From Azospirillum tabaci (GTDB lineage Bacteria > Pseudomonadota > Alphaproteobacteria > Azospirillales > Azospirillaceae), in the NCBI RefSeq assembly GCF_014596085.1, contig NZ_JACCJY010000047.1:1-38785 (forward strand): a DNA stretch of 38,785 bases, read 5' to 3'. Below, in pieces: positions 25,063 to 32,136 of this stretch. Made by a program: the position numbers and the translations under genes. The notes under the pieces are model-generated. The model ran no database searches. It was not told the DNA's origin and was given only the letters and a program-made list of their open reading frames with translations. Position 1 is the first letter of the stretch. Every line of letters starts with the position of its first letter.

Positions 25063-26087
25063 CGTTGGCCTATCCGTGGCTGCTGCTCCTGTTGCCCCTG
25101 CCGTGGATCGTCCACCGGATGGTGCCGCCGCGCATCGAACGGCGACCGGCGGTGCGCGTGCCCTTCTTCGCCACCCTGGTCGCGCTCACCGGAGCGGCAC
25201 CCCAGGGAGGGGCCGCCGTTGTCCGGCGGGGCATCTGGCGGACCACCGTGCTGATCCTGTGCTGGTGCCTGTCGGTCGGGGCCCTGGCACGCCCGCAATG
25301 GATCGAGCCGCCGCTGCACCGGGATCAGCCGGCGCGAGACCTCCTGCTGCTGGTCGATCTGTCCGGTTCCATGGAGACGCGCGATTTTACCGACGCCACC
25401 GGAGCGGCGGTGGACCGGCTGACGGCGGTGAAGCAGGTGCTCGACGATTTCCTGTCGCGCCGCGACGGCGACCGGGTCGGTGTGGTGGTCTTCGGCAACG
25501 CGCCCTTCACGCTGGTGCCCTTCACCGCCGATCTTGGGCTCTGCCGCCGCCTCGTTCAGGAGATGCAGGTTGGCATGGCCGGTCCGCGCACCGTGTTCGG
25601 AGACGCCATCGGATTGGGCATCACGCTGTTCGAGCGCTCGACGGTGCCGGCCAAGACGATCATCGCCCTGACCGACGGCAACGACACGGCGAGCCGAGTC
25701 CCGCCGGCGGAGGCCGCCCGCATCGCCAAGGACAAGGCGATCACCATCCACACCATCGCCATCGGCGACCCGACCGCGGTCGGCGAGGACGCGCTCGACG
25801 AGAAGGCCTTGCGGGACGTGGCGGACGCAACCGGTGGCGGCTTCTTCCGCGCGCTCGACCGGACCCAGCTCGCTGGGGTTTACCAACGGCTCGACGCCAT
25901 CGAAACCCGGAAGGTCGACACCGTGTCCGTCCGGCCGAGGACCGACCTGTTCTGGGTGCCGCTGGCGGCGCTCACCATCCTGAGCATGGCTGCCCAGACA
26001 CTCGGCCTGCTGCCAAGGCTGCGCCGCGGCTCCCCGTCCGGGCGCGCCGATGGCCATTCAGCCGCAACGCCGGGAGTGCGCCCATGA
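25056..26087 (+). CDS. BatA-like VWA membrane protein
   Basis: A 343-residue VWA-domain protein. The N-terminus is a hydrophobic helix (YPWLLLLLPLPWIV), a second helix lies near 60-75, the VWA domain fills ~95-290 and a final helix lies near 310-330. The metal-ion-dependent adhesion site is intact: DLSGS (D101, S103, S105), a threonine in PRTVFGDAIG, and D in ALTDGND. Predicted to sit on the periplasmic side of the inner membrane with BatB. Overlaps the DUF4381 end (ATGCTGA) and the BatB start (ATGA). Confidence 0.92.
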   Translation: MLTLAYPWLLLLLPLPWIVHRMVPPRIERRPAVRVPFFATLVALTGAAPQGGAAVVRRGIWRTTVLILCWCLSVGALARPQWIEPPLHRDQPARDLLLLVDLSGSMETRDFTDATGAAVDRLTAVKQVLDDFLSRRDGDRVGVVVFGNAPFTLVPFTADLGLCRRLVQEMQVGMAGPRTVFGDAIGLGITLFERSTVPAKTIIALTDGNDTASRVPPAEAARIAKDKAITIHTIAIGDPTAVGEDALDEKALRDVADATGGGFFRALDRTQLAGVYQRLDAIETRKVDTVSVRPRTDLFWVPLAALTILSMAAQTLGLLPRLRRGSPSGRADGHSAATPGVRP

Positions 26088-27025
26088 CCGATCCGTTGTC
26101 CGAGCTGCATGTGCTGCGTCCCTGGTGGTTGCTGCTGCTTATCCCCGCGGTGGCCTTGTGGTGGCTCGACCGCCGGACGGGCGATCCGCTGCGGCCCTGG
26201 CGGGCCGCCATGGCTCCGGAACTGCTGGCCCATCTGACCGTCGGCAGCGGAGCCAACCGGCGCTTCGCACCCGGCACGCTGCTGCTGCTCGGGTGGTTTG
26301 TGGGGATCGTGGCGATAGCCGGACCGACGTGGCGGCGCGAGCCCTCCCTGTTTGCCGACGCTGCTCCGCCCGCCATGATCGTCCTGCGCGTGACACCGAC
26401 CATGACGGCACCCGACCTGCCGCCGACCCGGCTGGAACGGGCCCGGCAGAAAATCTCCGATCTGCTGGACCAGCGGGAGGGGGCGGCCACCGGCCTTGTC
26501 GCCTACAGCGGCTCGGCGCATCTGGTCCTGCCGCCGACGACGGACAAGGAGGTGATGCTGACCATGGCCCGCGCCTTGTCGCCGGAGATCATGCCGCGCG
26601 AGGGCGACCAGCTTGCCCAGGCGGTGGCCCTGGCGGCGCGGGTGCTGGCGGAGGGCAAGCGCGGCGGTTCGCTGGTCGTGCTGGCCGATGCGGTGGCGCC
26701 CGATCAAGCCAATGCGTTGCGGGGCACGAGCCAGAGCGCCGAACGGCCGCCAACCGTCCTATGGGCCATGCTGCCCCCGGACCACGTCGCTCAGGATACC
26801 AGTTTGCAGAGTGCCATCGCCGCCTTGGACGCCCGGCTGGTGAAGGTGACCCCCGATCCCACCGACGCCGCATCCGTCGCCCGTCGCCTGGACTCCGCGA
26901 CCGCCCCGGCGGCCACTGCCCAGGGAGACGAGGCTCGCTGGCAGGACGCGGGCTATTGGCTGACCCCCTTGATCGCCGCGCTGGTGCTCGGGTGGTTCCG
27001 GCGCGGTTGGAGGCTGGCGGCATGA
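26084..27025 (+). CDS. BatB-like VWA membrane protein with a degenerate metal site
   Basis: A 313-residue partner of BatA with N-terminal helices (RPWWLLLLIPAVALWW and LLLLGWFVGIVAIAG), a VWA-like domain (~95-270) and a C-terminal helix (YWLTPLIAALVLGWF). The usual VWA D-x-S-x-S site reads R-V-T-P-T (residues 102-106), so the acidic residue is replaced by arginine and both serines by threonine. It would not bind Mg2+ in the standard way. DLPPTRLERARQKISDLLDQREG follows as in BatB. Probably structural rather than metal-binding. Confidence 0.85.
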   Translation: MTDPLSELHVLRPWWLLLLIPAVALWWLDRRTGDPLRPWRAAMAPELLAHLTVGSGANRRFAPGTLLLLGWFVGIVAIAGPTWRREPSLFADAAPPAMIVLRVTPTMTAPDLPPTRLERARQKISDLLDQREGAATGLVAYSGSAHLVLPPTTDKEVMLTMARALSPEIMPREGDQLAQAVALAARVLAEGKRGGSLVVLADAVAPDQANALRGTSQSAERPPTVLWAMLPPDHVAQDTSLQSAIAALDARLVKVTPDPTDAASVARRLDSATAPAATAQGDEARWQDAGYWLTPLIAALVLGWFRRGWRLAA

Positions 27026-27660
27026 GGAACGCCATGGTCGGTCTTCTCGCCATCGTTCTCCTCTCCCTGGCCGGCGGCACGCTGCTCCTCGGCTGGAAGA
27101 ATCTGTGGGCGACGCCCGACCAGCGTGGCCGCTGGCTTATGGAACGGGGGCGGTACGCCGAGGCCGCCGACGCCTTCATCGATCCGATGTGGCGCGGCGT
27201 GGCGCTGATAAAGGCCGGCAACTTCAAGGACGCGGCGCCGCAGTTCGCCGGCATCGACACCGCGGAAGCCGCCTACGATCAGGGCAATGCCTTGGTGATG
27301 CAGGGAAAATACGACGACGCGGTCGCCCGCTACGACCGGGCGCTCGCCCTCAGGCCCGGCTGGTCGGATGCCGAGGCCAATCGGACGCTCGCCCGTCTGC
27401 GCGCCGACCGTGTCCGGGCGAAAGGAGGCGACGACGGCGACACCGAGGATGACCCGGACGACGTCGTCTATGACCGGACCAAAAAGGATGGTGGCAAGGA
27501 CACGGAGACCGCCGGCGGTGCTCCGATGAGCGACGAGGCGATCCGCGCCCTGTGGCTCAAGCGGGTCCAGACGCAGCCCGCCGATTTCCTGCGGGCGCGC
27601 TTCGCCTACCAGCTTCAGGCAGGCCCCGAACCCGGCACCGCTCCGGGAGGTTCGCCATGA
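27022..27660 (+). CDS. BatC-like TPR membrane protein
   Basis: A 212-residue protein with an N-terminal membrane helix (MVGLLAIVLLSLAGGTLLLGW), then TPR units (GRYAEAADAFIDPMWRGVALIKAGNFKDAAPQF and AAYDQGNALVMQGKYDDAVARYDRALALRPGW), then an acidic, Asp/Lys-rich linker and a C-terminal helical piece. In Bat systems the TPR protein works with the VWA pair. Overlaps neighbours by four bases on both sides. Confidence 0.87.
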   Translation: MRNAMVGLLAIVLLSLAGGTLLLGWKNLWATPDQRGRWLMERGRYAEAADAFIDPMWRGVALIKAGNFKDAAPQFAGIDTAEAAYDQGNALVMQGKYDDAVARYDRALALRPGWSDAEANRTLARLRADRVRAKGGDDGDTEDDPDDVVYDRTKKDGGKDTETAGGAPMSDEAIRALWLKRVQTQPADFLRARFAYQLQAGPEPGTAPGGSP

Positions 27661-29012
27661 GCTTGGCTCGCAAGCCCCACCGGTGCGGTTGGGTGGCGGT
27701 CTGGCTGGCGATGGTGCTGTCCATCGGCGGCATGGCCATCGGTTCGGCGCGCGCGGAGGAGGGAACGGACACACCTCCGGTCATCGTTCGCACGACGAGC
27801 CGCCCGGACCAGACCGCCATCATCGGGCAGCATGTGCGCGTGTTCGTCGACGTCCTGTTTCGGGACGGGATGGCCCACCCGCCGCGTGTCGCGCTGCCGG
27901 CCATGGACGCCGCGCAGATCTTCCGCTTCGAGACCCAGGCGACCTCGCTGAGCGACGGCATCCGGGGGCGGACCTATGTCGGCCAACGCTTCGAATTCGC
28001 CCTGTACGCACGGCGTGGTGGCACTCTGACCATCCCGGCAGCCAATGTCGTGCTTCTCGACCGCGACGGACATGAAACCGGCGTGGTTTCCGGCACCGCG
28101 CTGACGCTGTCAGTCACCGTGCCCCTGGGGGTCGACCCATCGCAGGCGGCAACCGCGTCCACACGGCTGAGCGCGCACGAGACCTGGGCGCCGGCGCCGG
28201 ACGCGGCATACAAGGCCGGGGACGCCCTGGTCCGCACCATCACGCGGGAGGTTGCCGATGTTCCAGGCAGCGCGCTCCCGGACATCCGCTTTTCTGCGCC
28301 CAACGGGGTGCGCGTCTATGGGGAGCCAGCCCGGATCGACGACCGGATCGAGCGCGGCGCTCTGACCGGGGAGCGCACCGACCGGGCGACCTACGTCTTC
28401 GAGACGGCAGGCCGCTTCGACCTGCCGGCCGTGTCGCAGACATGGTGGGATCTGGAGTCCGACCGTCTGCGCACCGTCACTTTCCCGGCGGTTCGCGTGA
28501 CCGTTGCCGCTCCGCCGCCATCGGCCATGCCGTCGGGCGGCTCGTCGGCTGCTGGTCCAGAGCGGGTCTGGATGCTGGCGGTGGTATTCGGTGGGGCCGC
28601 CTTGCTGATCGCTGCAATCGTTTGGACAAAGGCCCGATCGCGTGCGATAGGGAAGAAGCGACGCCGCAGCCGGGAGCAATCGGAGCGGACTGCTTTCAAT
28701 GCACTGCTGCAAACCTGCCAAGGATCCGATCCGCGCATTATCTACGCGGCGCTCGTCCATTGGCGTGACCAGTTGCCCGCATATGACCGACTAGTTGGCC
28801 AAGCAGGAGGAGCATCACTCATGTTCGCAACCGCGGATTTAGAACGCTCCCTGTTCGGTGGCGCAAATGCGGCGCACCCATGGTCGGTACAGGAAAGTCG
28901 GAGTTTGGCCAAAGCCTTGCAGGCTCTGCGAACGGATCTCCTACAACCTCGGTCCTCACCAGCCTTCAGCATCCTTCCGGCGCTTAATCCCGCTCACCAT
29001 TCGTCGAGTTGA
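27657..29012 (+). CDS. BatD-like membrane protein
   Basis: A 451-residue protein with a signal peptide (WVAVWLAMVLSIGGMAIGSARAEE). Its periplasmic beta-domains (TAIIGQHVRVFVDVLF, GTLTIPAANVVLLDRDG, YVFETAGRFDLPAVSQTWWDLESDRLRTVTFPAVRVTV) are typical of BatD. A transmembrane helix (RVWMLAVVFGGAALLIAAIVW) and a cytoplasmic basic and helical tail follow. Last gene of the chain. It ends 68 bp before a short open frame with a good ribosome binding site. Confidence 0.88.
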   Translation: MSLARKPHRCGWVAVWLAMVLSIGGMAIGSARAEEGTDTPPVIVRTTSRPDQTAIIGQHVRVFVDVLFRDGMAHPPRVALPAMDAAQIFRFETQATSLSDGIRGRTYVGQRFEFALYARRGGTLTIPAANVVLLDRDGHETGVVSGTALTLSVTVPLGVDPSQAATASTRLSAHETWAPAPDAAYKAGDALVRTITREVADVPGSALPDIRFSAPNGVRVYGEPARIDDRIERGALTGERTDRATYVFETAGRFDLPAVSQTWWDLESDRLRTVTFPAVRVTVAAPPPSAMPSGGSSAAGPERVWMLAVVFGGAALLIAAIVWTKARSRAIGKKRRRSREQSERTAFNALLQTCQGSDPRIIYAALVHWRDQLPAYDRLVGQAGGASLMFATADLERSLFGGANAAHPWSVQESRSLAKALQALRTDLLQPRSSPAFSILPALNPAHHSSS

Positions 29013-29136
29013 TGCAGTGCGCGAAAGGAAATGGGCGTTTCAATGGTCAATCTTTCAGGAGGTTTGTAGGAGACAACAAATGCCGACGCCATCAATCTGA
29101 TCGCATCATCACACGCTGCCCTCCCAAGCCCTACTG
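29013..29136. other. operon end with a 6-codon frame (MPTPSI)
   Basis: After the BatD stop, AGGAG (29068-29072) lies seven bases before ATG 29080, an ideal start, yet the frame ends after MPTPSI (29080-29100). This may be the head of a lost downstream gene or a chance site. It lies just left of the IS element. Confidence 0.35.
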
Positions 29137-29140
29137 CTAG

Positions 29141-30008
29141 GTTCTGTCGCCAAAGGGACTTGCGCAGGGCCGATCTGATCGCATTTGGTCCGAGTGCCGA
29201 TCAGAACCATGTTGACCGACGCGATGTGGCGTCGGCTGTTGCCCTTCCTTCCGCCCCAGAAGCCCAGGACCGGGCGGCCCTCACTCGATCACCGATGCTT
29301 TCTCGAAGCAGTCCTCTGGCTGGCCCGCACAGGGGCGCCCTGGCGTGACCTGCCTGAGGATGTGATGAACTGGCGCACCGCGTGGCGTCGCCTGCAGCGC
29401 TGGACGGCTGCCGGGATCTGGGGCCGCATCGTTGCAGAGTTGCGCGCCATGGCACCGAACGCGGGCTGGGATGCGCACCTGCTCGACAGCAGTGTGATTC
29501 GCGCCCACGTCCATGCCGCCGGGGCAAGGCATACGTCGGGCAAGCAGGCGCTTGGCCGCTCGCGCGGCGGCTTTTCGACCAAGCTGTACCTGCGTGCCGA
29601 CGCCGAGGGACGGCCGGTGGCGCTGCATCTCAGCGGTGGCGAGCGCCACGACCTGCTGGGCGTCGGCCCACTGTTCGAGCAAGGCGCCTTGCGCAGCGGA
29701 AAACGTAGGCGCCCGCGCTGGAAACCTGATGCGATGATCGTCGACAAGGCGTACTCGGCCGCTTGGCTGCTCGACGTGTTGCGCCGCAAGCGCATCGTGC
29801 CGATCATTCCCAGTCGCGCCGACCAGCCGAGGAATCCAGACTTCGACCGCGCGGCATACCGGCGGCGGAACCTCGTTGAGCGTCTGGTCGGAAAGCTGAA
29901 GCAGTTCCGTCGCGTGGCGACCCGCTACGACAAGCTCGACGCCCACTACCTTGCCTTCGTCCAGATCGCTTCCGTGATGGTCTGGCTACGCAGCGTTGGC
30001 GACAGAAC
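29141..30008 (+). mobile_element. IS5-family insertion sequence, complete
   Basis: Inverted ends: GTTCTGTCGCCAA on the left and TTGGCGACAGAAC on the right, exact over 13 bp. The flanks are CTAG at 29137-29140 and CTAG at 30009-30012, a 4-bp target duplication of the IS5 type (TA would also fit because of symmetry, shifting both ends by one base). Length 868 bp. It carries one transposase gene. Intact ends plus an identical duplication indicate a recent insertion. Confidence 0.9.
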
Positions 30009-30012
30009 CTAG
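29209..30012 (+). CDS. IS5-family transposase (single ORF)
   Basis: A 267-residue DDE transposase. It has an N-terminal DUF4096-like domain (MLTDAMWRRLLPFLPP...GRPSLDHRCFLEAVLWLARTGAPWRDLPED), then LLDSSVIRAHVHAAGA (first D), the GRSRGGFSTKLYLRAD stretch, MIVDKAYSA (second D) and RRNLVERLVGKLKQFRRVATRYDK (E). Relatives often need a frameshift between two ORFs, but here the frame is continuous. The stop codon TAG lies in the target duplication, outside the inverted end. ATG 29209 is chosen; TTG 29185 would add eight residues. Confidence 0.92.
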   Translation: MLTDAMWRRLLPFLPPQKPRTGRPSLDHRCFLEAVLWLARTGAPWRDLPEDVMNWRTAWRRLQRWTAAGIWGRIVAELRAMAPNAGWDAHLLDSSVIRAHVHAAGARHTSGKQALGRSRGGFSTKLYLRADAEGRPVALHLSGGERHDLLGVGPLFEQGALRSGKRRRPRWKPDAMIVDKAYSAAWLLDVLRRKRIVPIIPSRADQPRNPDFDRAAYRRRNLVERLVGKLKQFRRVATRYDKLDAHYLAFVQIASVMVWLRSVGDRT

Positions 30013-30023
30013 GTCTGGGCCTA

Positions 30024-30317
30024 TCAGGTGCGGATTGGAAGGGCATCCTCAACGCGGCGCAACGCGGTATGGGGATCCAAACCCACCGCTCTGCTCAGGT
30101 CAATGAACTCGATGACGTCCAGCCGTCGCTCCCGGTTTTCCACCTTGGCGACAAAAGACTGTGGCTTGCCGACGCGGTGCGCAAGATCCTGCTGAGTGAG
30201 CCCAGCCGCCTTGCGCGCTTCTACAAGCGCATCCACGAGCACACGATAGGCAGGGGTGTGAACAGACTTCAAAGGCGGCAGCCGGTTTACGATGACCGGC
30301 CGACTCACTAAACCCAT
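30024..30317 (-). CDS. small XRE-family HTH regulator
   Basis: A 97-residue protein: VLVDALVEARKAAGLTQQDLAHRVGKPQSFVAKVENRERRLDVIEFIDLSRAVGLDP is a complete XRE/Cro-type helix-turn-helix (residues ~30-85). Divergent from the unknown gene 35 bp away, and probably represses both through the palindrome at 30326. The start at 30317 (MGLVSRP) is chosen over an upstream frame without regulator-like sequence. Confidence 0.85.
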   Translation of the reverse strand: MGLVSRPVIVNRLPPLKSVHTPAYRVLVDALVEARKAAGLTQQDLAHRVGKPQSFVAKVENRERRLDVIEFIDLSRAVGLDPHTALRRVEDALPIRT

Positions 30318-30325
30318 TTCCGGAT

Positions 30326-30342
30326 AATCCCAAAATAGGATA
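30326..30342. promoter_or_regulatory. operator-like palindrome between the XRE gene and its divergent neighbour
   Basis: AATCC, seven bases (CAAAATA), GGATA. The half-sites are inverted copies (ATCC/GGAT). The shape is close to the TATCC-N-GGATA operators of HipB-like XRE proteins. It lies within the 35-bp gap between both start codons, so a bound repressor would block both genes. Confidence 0.5.
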
Positions 30343-30352
30343 TACCGCGGCA

Positions 30353-30880
30353 ATGCCTTCCCATTGCACCACGCCTGTGACACCGATGCCCACCATGTCC
30401 GCGCCGCCAATTCCATCTTTGGCACCAAACGATCCGGTATTCTCCGCTTTGGCCGCCAAACGTGCTGAACTCGACGCACGCCGAGGCGCTTTGTCCGAGC
30501 AGCTCACAGCGCTTGAGCGTGAACTCGCTACGTTGGATGGTGCTATGCAGCTGTTCGCGTTCCCAAGTGGGGCGAAACTGAAGACGACGAGCACAAGCAA
30601 CCGCTTGGTTCGACAGGCGCTAGGGTTTCTTCGTGGAGAACTCGGGCATGAAGTTATGAATGTCCTGCGCCTCGCCAATCGGCCACTGACTTCACAGCAG
30701 ATTGGGCATGCGCTTTGTCAACGCCGGAGGGTGACACTGGACGCTCCAGTTTTTCATCGCCTTTGCCTGCTGATCGTGGGCAATCTGCGGCGACGTGAAG
30801 CCCGGAGTTTGGTGCGCTCAGTGGGGCACACGGAGCGATATGCGGTGCTCTGGATTGCAGCCCCACCGAGCTCTCCATAA
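30353..30880 (+). CDS. hypothetical protein with coiled coil and winged-helix-like end
   Basis: A 175-residue protein I do not recognise. Residues ~30-65 (FSALAAKRAELDARRGALSEQLTALERELATLDGAMQLF) are a heptad-rich coiled coil. The C-terminal half (GHEVMNVLRLANRPLTSQQIGHALCQRRRVTLDAP) looks like a winged helix of the kind that binds DNA. It may start later, at one of two internal ATGs near residues 12-15. Divergent from the XRE gene, so the two are probably regulated together. Confidence 0.65.
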   Translation: MPSHCTTPVTPMPTMSAPPIPSLAPNDPVFSALAAKRAELDARRGALSEQLTALERELATLDGAMQLFAFPSGAKLKTTSTSNRLVRQALGFLRGELGHEVMNVLRLANRPLTSQQIGHALCQRRRVTLDAPVFHRLCLLIVGNLRRREARSLVRSVGHTERYAVLWIAAPPSSP

Positions 30881-30934
30881 AGCACACCTAATATATTCAG
30901 GACTCACTGGACAGCAGTTGAGCTTATCCGCACA

Positions 30935-30962
30935 CTGGAGCGATCGTCCATCATCGCTCCAG
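30935..30962. terminator. hairpin between convergent genes
   Basis: CTGGAGCGAT (30935-30944), 8-nt loop, ATCGCTCCAG (30953-30962): perfect 10-bp stem between the unknown gene and the leftward radical SAM gene. No T-run follows on either strand, so termination is only likely. Confidence 0.4.
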
Positions 30963-30981
30963 AACATTGCTGACAGAACGA

Positions 30982-32058
30982 TCAAAGCAACGTCAGTTGA
31001 TCGCCGCGGGCCGGCGGGGGCTTGAAATCGGCGCAGTTGAGGTTGGCGTCGCGGGCGTTGAGCCCCAGGCGCCGGCAGGCCAGCTTGAACCGTTTCGACA
31101 GCAACTCCGCCACCGGGCCGGAGCCCTTCATGCGGTTGCCGAATTGGGACTGGTACAATTCCCCCTCGCGGCACTGGCGGATCAGGCTGAGCACCCGCTC
31201 GGCGCGGTTGGGCGCGTGCTCGCGCAGCCATTCCTCGAACAGATCGGCAATTTCCAGCGGCAGGCGCAGGAGGATGTAGTTGGCCTGCGTCGCCCCGGCC
31301 GCCGCCGCCGCGGTCAGGATGGCTTCCAGCTCATGGTCGGTGAGCCCCGGGATCATCGGGCTGGCCAGCACCGCCACCGGCACGCCGGCCTCCGTCAGGT
31401 CGCGCATGGCGGCGAGGCGCCGCTGCGGCGTGCTGGCCCGCGGCTCCATGCGGCGGGCGAGGTCGCGGTCGAGCGTGGTGACCGACAGCGCGACGTTGAC
31501 CAGCCCCTTGGCCGCCATCGGCGCGAGGATGTCGAGGTCGCGCAGGACCAGCGCCGACTTGGTGATGATCATCACCGGCTGGTTGAAGTCGCGGCAGACC
31601 TCCAGCACGGCGCGGGTGATGCGCTGCTCCCGCTCGATGGGCTGGTAGGGATCGGTGTTGGCGCCGAGCGCCAGCGGCTGGCAGCGGTAGGATTTGGCGC
31701 GAAGCTCCGCCGCGAGAAGCTCCGCCGCCCGGGCCTTGCGGAAGATCTTCGTCTCGAAATCCAGCCCCGGCGACAGGCCGAGATAGGCGTGGGTCGGTCG
31801 GGCGAAGCAGTAGATGCAGGCGTGTTCACACCCCCGATAGGGGTTCACCGACCGTTCGAAGATCACGTCGGGCGAGGTGTTCTTCGACAGGACCGAGCGG
31901 GCGGCGTCATCGAAGACCTGGGTCGGGACGGTCTCCGTCAGCGCTTCGTTCTCGCCCCAGCCGTCGTCGGCCAGCACCCGCGTCTCCCGCTCGTAGCGGG
32001 AGGTCAGGTTGCTGATCGCCCCCCGTCCTTTCAGTGCTTGCCGCGGGATCTCGTCCAT
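30982..32058 (-). CDS. PA0069-family radical SAM protein
   Basis: A 358-residue radical SAM enzyme. GCEHACIYCFARP supplies the CxxxCxxC cluster cysteines (C77, C81, C84). LALGANTDPYQPIERE, VMIITKSALVLRDLDIL and VALSVTTLDRDLARRMEPRASTPQRRLAAM are typical of the PA0069/Rv2578c family, related to SplB. The substrate is unknown. Full length, with no partner gene in the operon. The start at 32058 fits the family N-terminus (KGRGAISNLTSRYE). Confidence 0.92.
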   Translation of the reverse strand: MDEIPRQALKGRGAISNLTSRYERETRVLADDGWGENEALTETVPTQVFDDAARSVLSKNTSPDVIFERSVNPYRGCEHACIYCFARPTHAYLGLSPGLDFETKIFRKARAAELLAAELRAKSYRCQPLALGANTDPYQPIEREQRITRAVLEVCRDFNQPVMIITKSALVLRDLDILAPMAAKGLVNVALSVTTLDRDLARRMEPRASTPQRRLAAMRDLTEAGVPVAVLASPMIPGLTDHELEAILTAAAAAGATQANYILLRLPLEIADLFEEWLREHAPNRAERVLSLIRQCREGELYQSQFGNRMKGSGPVAELLSKRFKLACRRLGLNARDANLNCADFKPPPARGDQLTLL

Positions 32059-32136
32059 AGGGACAGGATAGCCGCGGAAAGCCGGAACGTAAAGTGAACA
32101 ACTGCGACGGGGCTGGCCTGCCGGTCTGATCGGGCT

